From the NCBI GenBank assembly GCA_023388385.1, contig JAEWGK010000024.1, positions 1 to 8,896 of the forward strand: a stretch of DNA of 8,896 bases. Reading direction: 5' to 3'. The notes beneath the pieces are model-generated. The model ran no database searches. It saw only the letters and a list, made by a program, of their open reading frames with translations, and had not been told where the DNA came from. The position numbers were made by a program, and so were the translations under genes. Positions 1 to 8,896 of the stretch are shown piece by piece. The DNA comes from Actinomycetes bacterium. GTDB taxonomy: Bacteria > Actinomycetota > Actinomycetes > Mycobacteriales > Mycobacteriaceae. Position 1 is the stretch's first letter. Every line of letters starts with the position of its first letter.

Positions 1-624
1 CAGGTCCCGGCGCTGCTGGGCAAGGAGGCGCACGAGGTCAACCAGATCACGCTGCACCTGGGCAACGGCGCCTCCGCGGCCGCCATCCGCGGCGGCCGGG
101 CCGTCGACACCACCATGGGCATGACGCCGCTGGCCGGCCTCATGATGGGCACCCGTACCGGCGACCTCGACCCGGGCATCATCTTCCACCTGTCGCGCTC
201 GGGCATGTCCATCGACGAGATCGACAACCTGTGCAACCGCGAATCCGGTCTCAAGGGCGTCTCCGGCGTCAATGACTTCCGCGTCCTGCAGGAGCGGATG
301 GACGACGACGACCCCGACGCCTGGGCCGCCTACCAGATGTACGTCCACCAGCTGCGCCGCTACATCGGTGCGTACATGCTCATCCTGGGCCGGCTGGATG
401 CCATCACGTTCACCGCCGGCGTCGGCGAGAACCACGTCGGCATCCGCCGCGACTCCCTCGCGCACCTGGAGGAGTTCGGCATCAAGGTCGACCCGGAGCG
501 CAACGAGACGCGTGGCGACGGCGCCCGCGTCATCTCCACCGACGACTCCAAGGTGACGGTCCTCGTCGTCCCGACGAACGAGGAGCTCGCCATCGCCCGC
601 TACGCCATGTCCTTCGTGGACTAG
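1..624 (+). CDS. ackA: Acetate kinase, C-terminal part (5' end outside window)
   Basis: Reversible ATP-dependent phosphorylation of acetate to acetyl phosphate in the cytoplasm, normally paired with phosphotransacetylase (Pta). The window opens in frame and gives the last 207 residues of a family of about 400. Visible family motifs are [12 protein letters not shown] (window residues 14-25, including the transition-state histidine H19), the long conserved block [22 protein letters not shown] (38-59, written here by its ends TTMG and TRTGDLDP) with the catalytic arginine at R52, FTAGVGENH (137-145) in the nucleotide site, and TNEEL (192-196) with the metal-binding glutamate. The stop is TAG at 622-624. 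Start and first half lie upstream, where pta would be expected from corynebacterial gene order (inference). The downstream neighbour is convergent, so ackA ends its transcription unit here. Identity is secure. Confidence 0.97.
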   Translation, partial: QVPALLGKEAHEVNQITLHLGNGASAAAIRGGRAVDTTMGMTPLAGLMMGTRTGDLDPGIIFHLSRSGMSIDEIDNLCNRESGLKGVSGVNDFRVLQERMDDDDPDAWAAYQMYVHQLRRYIGAYMLILGRLDAITFTAGVGENHVGIRRDSLAHLEEFGIKVDPERNETRGDGARVISTDDSKVTVLVVPTNEELAIARYAMSFVD

Positions 625-658
625 GAGGCGGCGGGCCCGGCGGCGGGGCGGCGCCTCC
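624..658. terminator. Possible bidirectional terminator between ackA and the convergent YkuD gene
   Basis: GGAGGCG (624-630) is complementary to CGCCTCC (652-658), giving a 7-bp stem that begins at the last base of the ackA stop codon. The 21-nt loop is GC-rich and contains its own palindrome (GGGCCC). There is no T-tract on either side, so an intrinsic terminator is only inferred from position between two converging genes. Confidence 0.35.
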
Positions 659-688
659 CGCAGCAGGGCAGGGCCGAAGCCGTGGGGC

Positions 689-1396
689 CTAGTAGATGAC
701 GACCTCGTCGCCGACCTGCAGGTGCTCGAAGAACTTCACGGCGGCCTCGTGGGAGAGGTGGATGCAGCCGTGGGACATGTGCTGCAGGGAGCCCTCGTGG
801 AACGCGTGGCCGTTGTTGGTGAAGTACACGGAGTACGGCATCGGGGCGTTGTTGAACTCGTGCGAGACCTCGTCCTTCACCTTGCGGGTGACGTGGTGCG
901 TGCCCGTCGGGGTGGCGGTGGAGGGGTCCGGGGCGCCGGCCGTGATCGGCACCGGGCCGTAGACGACGTTGCCGTTGCCGTCCAGCAGCCACGCCTTGTT
1001 CGCGGCCAGGTCGACGCAGGACTTGGCGGTGGCGCACTTCGCCGGGTCCGGCATGAGGGCCGGGGCCGGGGCCGGTTCGGGGGCCGGGGCCGGGGCCGGG
1101 GCGGGCGCGGGGGCCGGCGCCGGGGCATCCGGGAAGACCTGGCCGATGACGTCGCGGGCCTGCTGCGGCACCTCGACGCCGGAGCTGCCGGCGATGCGGT
1201 CGAGGCCCTCGTTCACCTGGTCGGCGTTCGGGACGGTGATCTGCTGGGAGCCCGTGTCGATCGTGCCCGGCAGCAGCGGGGCGGCGCCGGCGACGCCGAA
1301 GCCGCCCAGGGTGGCGGTGGCGGCGAGCGGAATCGCGCCGGAGACGATGCGGCGGGCGCGCGAGGGCTTGCGGTGCTTTCCGGTCATGCGGGGCAC
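689..1396 (-). CDS. Secreted L,D-transpeptidase-type YkuD protein with Pro-Ala linker
   Basis: Predicted exported cell-wall enzyme of the YkuD fold; members cross-link peptidoglycan through 3-3 bonds or attach proteins to it. From the GTG start there are 235 residues. Residues 1-16 are strongly basic, 17-38 are hydrophobic, and a signal-peptidase-like VAGA/AP site follows at about 38/39. Next come a region of about 50 residues, an Ala-Pro linker (91-113), and the catalytic domain (about 121-235) ending in VVIY. The active-site block runs from H200 (FHEGS) to SHGCIHL (208-214), with C211 the nucleophile and H209 its partner. A further cysteine pair is C121/C127. GTG at 1396 is chosen because GGGGGAAAG lies 8 nt upstream; ATG at 1387, three codons on, is a real alternative but leaves that site 17 nt away. 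I found no convincing promoter in the 150-bp gap after pknG, so readthrough from pknG is possible. The exact role (cross-linking or anchoring) is not determined by sequence. Confidence 0.88.
   Translation of the reverse strand: MPRMTGKHRKPSRARRIVSGAIPLAATATLGGFGVAGAAPLLPGTIDTGSQQITVPNADQVNEGLDRIAGSSGVEVPQQARDVIGQVFPDAPAPAPAPAPAPAPAPEPAPAPALMPDPAKCATAKSCVDLAANKAWLLDGNGNVVYGPVPITAGAPDPSTATPTGTHHVTRKVKDEVSHEFNNAPMPYSVYFTNNGHAFHEGSLQHMSHGCIHLSHEAAVKFFEHLQVGDEVVIY
1058..1126 (-). repeat. GCCGGG-type hexanucleotide repeat coding the Ala-Pro linker
   Basis: An imperfect tandem array of six-base units (GGGGCC/GGGGCG on the plus strand, with interruptions such as GGTTCG) runs inside the YkuD gene and encodes alternating Ala-Pro from residue 91 to 113, broken once by Glu107. 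Because units are six bases, gain or loss of units changes linker length by two residues without a frameshift. The linker probably spaces the catalytic domain from the membrane or wall. Confidence 0.85.
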
Positions 1397-1404
1397 TTTA
1401 CGTG

Positions 1405-1413
1405 CTTTCCCCC
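1405..1413 (-). promoter_or_regulatory. Ribosome binding site deciding the GTG start of the YkuD gene
   Basis: On the minus strand GGGGGAAAG is followed by 8 nt and then GTG (1396). The same site would be 17 nt from the ATG at 1387, too far for normal use, and the ATG has no purine-rich element of its own. This favours GTG, though the match to the anti-Shine-Dalgarno sequence is only partial. Confidence 0.5.
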
Positions 1414-1511
1414 GGGTGCGAAAGTCGGAATGCCTGCGCACAGGGCACAATGGGGGTTCCCGTCCCCCGGATAGGGTCGCCGGGGAGGGGCCGGTGGCGC
1501 CGCTGTTGCCC

Positions 1512-1538
1512 CGCGCCGGCGCGCCCCGCGCCGGCGCG
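1512..1538 (-). terminator. GC-only hairpin just downstream of pknG
   Basis: The 12-bp palindrome CGCGCCGGCGCG occurs at 1512-1523 and again at 1527-1538, separated by CCC. The two copies can therefore pair as a perfect 12-bp stem with a 3-nt loop, 8 nt after the pknG TAA stop. Each copy is also self-complementary. There is no T-tract, but actinobacterial hairpin terminators often lack one. Location and strength suggest it ends or attenuates the glnX-glnH-pknG transcript and protects its 3' end (inference). Confidence 0.6.
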
Positions 1539-1546
1539 CCCCGCCC

Positions 1547-6815
<5,269 letters not shown>

Positions 6816-6819
6816 CGCC

Positions 6820-6828
6820 TCACCTCCC
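6820..6828 (-). promoter_or_regulatory. Ribosome binding site of glnX
   Basis: GGGAGGTGA on the minus strand, with the GGGAGG core 7 nt from the ATG at 6815. It is the best Shine-Dalgarno match in the window and decides the glnX start against the longer open frame. Confidence 0.75.
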
Positions 6829-6849
6829 GCGGTCGTTTCGCTGGCCACA

Positions 6850-6855
6850 ATGGTA
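6850..6855 (-). promoter_or_regulatory. -10 element of the glnX-glnH-pknG operon promoter
   Basis: TACCAT fits the actinobacterial TANNNT -10 pattern. Transcription would start near 6843, leaving a leader of about 28 nt that contains the glnX ribosome binding site. A -35 box is not convincing; TGGATC about 19 nt upstream is weak, which suggests either an activator or a modest promoter. Confidence 0.5.
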
Positions 6856-6918
6856 GGCGGTCGGAGCGTCCGGTGATCCACCTGCCCGGAAAACATGCGC
6901 CCCACCCGTCACACCCGG

Positions 6919-6947
6919 CGTGGCCGGGGGAGGCTCCGCCGGCCACG
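6919..6947. promoter_or_regulatory. Perfect 9-bp inverted repeat in the glnX/NUDIX divergent region
   Basis: CGTGGCCGG (6919-6927) and CCGGCCACG (6939-6947) form a perfect inverted repeat around an 11-nt spacer. It sits between the two divergent promoters, centred near -58 from the proposed NUDIX start site and about -90 from that of glnX. It could be an operator for a dimeric regulator; chance is possible given the extreme GC content. Confidence 0.4.
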
Positions 6948-6978
6948 TTGGGCCGGGCGGATCCCCGTGGGGCTCACG

Positions 6979-6984
6979 TAGGGT
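6979..6984 (+). promoter_or_regulatory. -10 element for a leaderless NUDIX transcript
   Basis: TAGGGT fits TANNNT and lies exactly at -12 to -7 relative to the A of the ATG at 6991, the spacing seen for leaderless mRNAs in actinobacteria. No purine-rich ribosome binding site with normal spacing precedes the ATG, which agrees. No clear -35 box is visible. Confidence 0.55.
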
Positions 6985-6990
6985 TGGGTC

Positions 6991-7566
6991 ATGCTTCACG
7001 ACGGCAACGGCTGGGCCGCGGGGCCCGCGGGAATCAGGTGCTGGGGGCGCCACGGCGCCGCCGGCCTGCTGGTGTCCACGCCCGATGGCCGCGTGCTCAT
7101 GCAGCACCGTGCCGAGTGGACGTCGATGCCCCTGACCTGGGGGGTGCCCGGCGGGGCGCGCGACTCCCATGAGACCCCGGCGGAGGCCGCCCTACGCGAG
7201 GCCCGCGAGGAGACGGGCCTCACCGCCGAACAGGTCCGCGTCGTGGCCACGGAGGTCACCGCCGGGCCGTATCCGGCGGACCCGGAGCGCCCCGAGCTCG
7301 CCGGCGGCTGGACCTACACGACCGTCTTCGCCCTCGCGGACCACGCGCTCGAGACGGAGCCGAACGCCGAGTCCCTCGAGTTGGCGTGGGTGCCCCTCGA
7401 CGACGTCGAGGACCTGGATCTGCTGCCCGCCTTCCGCGACAGCTGGCGTGGGGTGCGCCGCCGCCTCGAGGGCCTGCTCGCCGCGGAGACGCAGCACCCC
7501 GGCGCCGCGGGACCGGGCCGCGTGGCCCGGGGTGCCGCGGCTAGGAGTTCCTCGCGTCGGCGATAA
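6991..7566 (+). CDS. NUDIX hydrolase, MutT3-like
   Basis: Hydrolase of nucleoside diphosphates linked to another moiety, 191 residues, cytoplasmic. The NUDIX box is complete at G55-x5-E61-x7-R69-E70-x2-E73-E74-x-G76, preceded by WGVPGG (50-55), so the metal-binding glutamates are intact. The fold continues through WTYTTVFA (107-114) and LAWVPLDDVEDL (131-142). Residues 165-191 are a low-complexity basic tail beyond the usual domain end. Position next to and divergent from glnX matches mutT3 (Rv0413) of Mycobacterium tuberculosis, whose family acts on oxidised guanine nucleotides; the substrate here is not proven. The ATG at 6991 is supported by a -10 box that makes the transcript leaderless. 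The last 26 bp overlap the convergent membrane-protein gene. Confidence 0.9.
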   Translation: MLHDGNGWAAGPAGIRCWGRHGAAGLLVSTPDGRVLMQHRAEWTSMPLTWGVPGGARDSHETPAEAALREAREETGLTAEQVRVVATEVTAGPYPADPERPELAGGWTYTTVFALADHALETEPNAESLELAWVPLDDVEDLDLLPAFRDSWRGVRRRLEGLLAAETQHPGAAGPGRVARGAAARSSSRRR

Positions 7567-7864
7567 ACGCCGGGGCGGCGGCCGCGGCGGTGACGGCCAG
7601 GACGGCCGGCCAGGAGCCGATCTTCTTCGCCAGCGGGTGCGACAGGCCGAACGCGCCGACGTAGGCGGCGGTGAGCGCGGCGCCCGCGGCGGCGCCGTCC
7701 CGGACGAACCAGGTGCGGGCGCACCAGGCGCCGACGGCGCCCAGCACGGCGCCGCCGATCGGCCGGATGCCCGTCTCGCGGGCGGTCAGCCACCCGCCGA
7801 TGAGCCCCACGGCGACCAGCGGGCCGGTGGAGACGTCCTTCGCGTTCTTCAGCGTCATGTCCAT
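7541..7864 (-). CDS. Small hypothetical membrane protein, four helices
   Basis: Not recognised as a named family. The 107 residues form about four hydrophobic segments (roughly 14-28, 37-51, 57-75 and 86-101) joined by short loops with charged residues (R29/E30, R50, R55/D56, K80/K81), giving a compact inner-membrane protein with a charged N-terminus (KNAKD) and polar C-terminus (ADARNS). There is one cysteine (C48) and no catalytic motif. ATG at 7864 is chosen because a TACCCT -10 box at 7872-7877 places the transcription start at or next to it; ATG at 7858, two codons on, is the alternative. The frame is open far upstream across the ABC gene, but that is a shadow. The 3' end overlaps the NUDIX gene by 26 bp. 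Gene reality is likely from the membrane pattern and promoter; function is unknown. Confidence 0.75.
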   Translation of the reverse strand: MDMTLKNAKDVSTGPLVAVGLIGGWLTARETGIRPIGGAVLGAVGAWCARTWFVRDGAAAGAALTAAYVGAFGLSHPLAKKIGSWPAVLAVTAAAAAPAFIADARNS

Positions 7865-7871
7865 GCCCGGC

Positions 7872-7877
7872 AGGGTA
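7872..7877 (-). promoter_or_regulatory. -10 element for a leaderless membrane-protein transcript
   Basis: TACCCT on the minus strand fits TANNNT. The expected start site (7865) is one base from the ATG at 7864, so the mRNA would be effectively leaderless, and no ribosome binding site is visible. The -35 position is occupied by one arm of the inverted repeat at 7882-7901. Confidence 0.5.
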
Positions 7878-7881
7878 CCCG

Positions 7882-7901
7882 CGTCCGCGGCGGCGCGGAC
7901 G
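7882..7901. promoter_or_regulatory. Perfect 8-bp inverted repeat over the -35 region of the small membrane-protein gene
   Basis: CGTCCGCG (7882-7889) and CGCGGACG (7894-7901) are exact inverted copies separated by GCGG. Placed 5 to 24 bp upstream of the TACCCT -10 box, a protein bound here would cover the -35 region, as a repressor site would. No regulator is identified. Confidence 0.4.
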
Positions 7902-7934
7902 GGACTGGGACGGGGCGTCGTCGTCACGCACGAC

Positions 7935-7963
7935 CTGACCCGCCGGGCCTGGGCCGGTAGGGT
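7935..7963 (+). promoter_or_regulatory. Promoter of the ABC transporter gene
   Basis: CTGACC (7935-7940) matches part of the TTGACA -35 consensus and is followed after 17 bp by TAGGGT (7958-7963), a TANNNT -10 box. Transcription would start near 7970, giving a leader of about 93 nt before the ATG at 8063. This is the only promoter in the window with both boxes at ideal spacing. Confidence 0.55.
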
Positions 7964-7997
7964 GGCGCGCGGGCCACGCGCCCCGGGGCGAACCGGC

Positions 7998-8024
7998 GGC
8001 GGGCCGCGCTGGATGCGGCCCGCC
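7998..8024 (+). other. Stem-loop in the leader of the ABC transporter mRNA
   Basis: GGCGGGCCGC (7998-8007) pairs with GCGGCCCGCC (8015-8024) around the 7-nt loop GCTGGAT, a perfect 10-bp all-GC stem. It lies between the proposed start site (about 7970) and the ribosome binding site (8049-8055), so it could affect leader stability, early termination or translation. No T-tract follows. Confidence 0.45.
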
Positions 8025-8048
8025 CGCGCTCCGCGCGCGGCGGCGACG

Positions 8049-8055
8049 AAGGGAG
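8049..8055 (+). promoter_or_regulatory. Ribosome binding site of the ABC transporter gene
   Basis: AAGGGAG ends 7 nt before the ATG at 8063, a normal Shine-Dalgarno placement that supports this start. Confidence 0.65.
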
Positions 8056-8062
8056 ACTGCCG

Positions 8063-8896
8063 ATGATCCAGGTGGAGGGCCTGACGAAGCGCTACGGCTC
8101 CGTCACGGCCGTCGACAACGTGGAGTTCCGGGTCCACCCGGGCGCCGTCACCGGCTTCCTCGGCCCCAACGGCGCGGGGAAGACGACGACGATGCGGATG
8201 ATCGTGGGCCTCGAGCGGCCGACGGAGGGGCGCGCGCTCGTCGACGGCGTGCCGTATCGCGACCTCGACCGGCCGATGGCGCACGTCGGCGCGCTGCTCG
8301 ACGCCGGCGGCGTGCACCCGCGCCGCAGCGCCCGCAATCACCTGCTCGCCGTCGCCGACGCGACGGGTGCGACCGGCGCGCGCGTCGACGAGGTGCTGCG
8401 CCTGGTCGGCCTGGCCGATGTCGCCGGCCGCGCCGCCGGAGGCTTCTCCCTGGGCATGTCGCAGCGCCTGGGTCTCGCGCAGGCGCTGCTCGGCGATCCG
8501 GAGCACCTCATCCTCGACGAGCCGATCAACGGCCTGGATCCGGAGGGCATCCGCTGGGTCCGTCACCTGCTGCGCGGGCTGGCCGCGGAGGGCCGCACGG
8601 TGCTCGTCTCCTCCCATCTGCTGGCGGAGATGGCGCAGACCGCCGACCGCCTGCTCATCATCGGCCGAGGCCGGCTGGTCGCGGACACGACCGTCGACGA
8701 CTTCACGGCGTCGGTCGAGCCCGCCGCCGTCATCGTCCGCTGCGCCCACCTGCACGTGTTGGAGCCCGCCCTCGACGCGGCGGGCCTCGGCGCCGCGCAC
8801 GGCGTCACCCGCCGCCGCGCCCGCGACGACCGCGGCCGCGAGGTCCTCGAGCTCACCGGCACCACGACCGACGAGGTCGGCGCCGTGGCCTACGAC
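8063..8896 (+). CDS. ABC transporter ATP-binding protein, ABC-2/BcrA-type (3' end outside window)
   Basis: Nucleotide-binding subunit of a probable exporter; the partner ABC-2 permease should lie just downstream, outside the window (inference). The 278 visible residues contain the whole ATPase core: Walker A GPNGAGKTT (34-42), signature SLGMSQ (129-134), Walker B LILDE (149-153) followed by the D-loop NGLDPEG (156-162), and H-loop SSH (183-185). The usual Q-loop glutamine is not seen: the segment VGALLDAGGVHPRRSARNHL (75-94) has Leu/Asp there, as is common in actinobacterial members related to BcrA and drug or lantibiotic immunity ATPases. A C-terminal accessory region (about 210 onward) is cut by the window end; family members run to about 300 residues, so little is missing. 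The ATG is supported by AAGGGAG upstream. The substrate cannot be told from sequence. Confidence 0.93.
   Translation, partial: MIQVEGLTKRYGSVTAVDNVEFRVHPGAVTGFLGPNGAGKTTTMRMIVGLERPTEGRALVDGVPYRDLDRPMAHVGALLDAGGVHPRRSARNHLLAVADATGATGARVDEVLRLVGLADVAGRAAGGFSLGMSQRLGLAQALLGDPEHLILDEPINGLDPEGIRWVRHLLRGLAAEGRTVLVSSHLLAEMAQTADRLLIIGRGRLVADTTVDDFTASVEPAAVIVRCAHLHVLEPALDAAGLGAAHGVTRRRARDDRGREVLELTGTTTDEVGAVAYD

Noticed and set aside
1426..1460. Possible GlxR/CRP-like site (TGTG...CACA pattern) upstream of the YkuD gene
   Set aside because: TGTG occurs but the second half-site and the spacing do not fit TGTGANNTANNTCACA.
1452..1468. GGGGG/CCCCC inverted repeat with a 7-nt loop upstream of the YkuD gene
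   Set aside because: Only a 5-bp homopolymer stem, expected by chance in DNA this GC-rich.
722..1474. Open frame of 250 codons opposite the YkuD gene
   Set aside because: Its product is a Gly/Arg/Val-rich shadow of the Pro-Ala repeat and signal peptide; the YkuD protein has a clear catalytic motif and signal.
6816..6905. Longer GlnX starting at 6905 or 6896
   Set aside because: The extra segment would cover the probable -10 box and the strong ribosome binding site before 6815.
7865..8800. Long minus-strand frame continuing upstream of the small membrane protein
   Set aside because: It lies opposite the ABC ATPase, whose Walker A, signature, Walker B and H-loop motifs are all intact; only the last 107 codons show a membrane-protein pattern.

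Overview
The window is very GC-rich DNA, densely packed with genes, and its gene content and order point to a Corynebacterium or close relative (Mycobacteriales). The key marker is the minus-strand cluster glnX-glnH-pknG with a divergent NUDIX gene, the order I know from the mycobacterial Rv0410c-Rv0413 region, here placed beside ackA. PknG has no cysteine pairs for an N-terminal rubredoxin domain, which from memory favours a corynebacterial over a mycobacterial form.

Layout. 1-624 (+): C-terminal half of acetate kinase. 689-1396 (-): a secreted L,D-transpeptidase-type YkuD protein with a long Pro-Ala linker, convergent to ackA. 1512-1538: a strong GC-only hairpin just after pknG. 1547-6815 (-): the glnX-glnH-pknG operon, whose genes overlap by 1 and 4 nt. 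6816-6990: divergent promoter region. 6991-7566 (+): NUDIX hydrolase, apparently leaderless. 7541-7864 (-): small four-helix membrane protein, also apparently leaderless, overlapping the NUDIX gene tail to tail by 26 bp. 7865-8062: second divergent promoter region with two perfect inverted repeats. 8063-8896 (+): ABC-2-type ATP-binding protein, cut by the window end.

How the genes work together. GlnH (lipid-anchored amino-acid-binding protein), GlnX (membrane protein) and PknG (soluble Ser/Thr kinase) form a known nutrient-sensing pathway. External acidic amino acids are sensed outside the membrane and relayed through GlnX to PknG, which phosphorylates the FHA protein OdhI/GarA and so relieves inhibition of 2-oxoglutarate dehydrogenase. 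No transporter permease or ATPase accompanies GlnH, which fits a sensor rather than an importer. AckA belongs to acetate/acetyl-phosphate metabolism; the other genes have no obvious link to the pathway.

I see no clearly new biological system. The most interesting signals are a duplicated Thr-x-Ala-Val...Pro-Phe-Ala-Asp-Asp motif in the PknG N-terminus (possible twin FHA docking sites), an apparent insert of about 50 residues in the PknG TPR region, a duplicated palindrome after pknG, and perfect inverted repeats in both divergent promoter regions.
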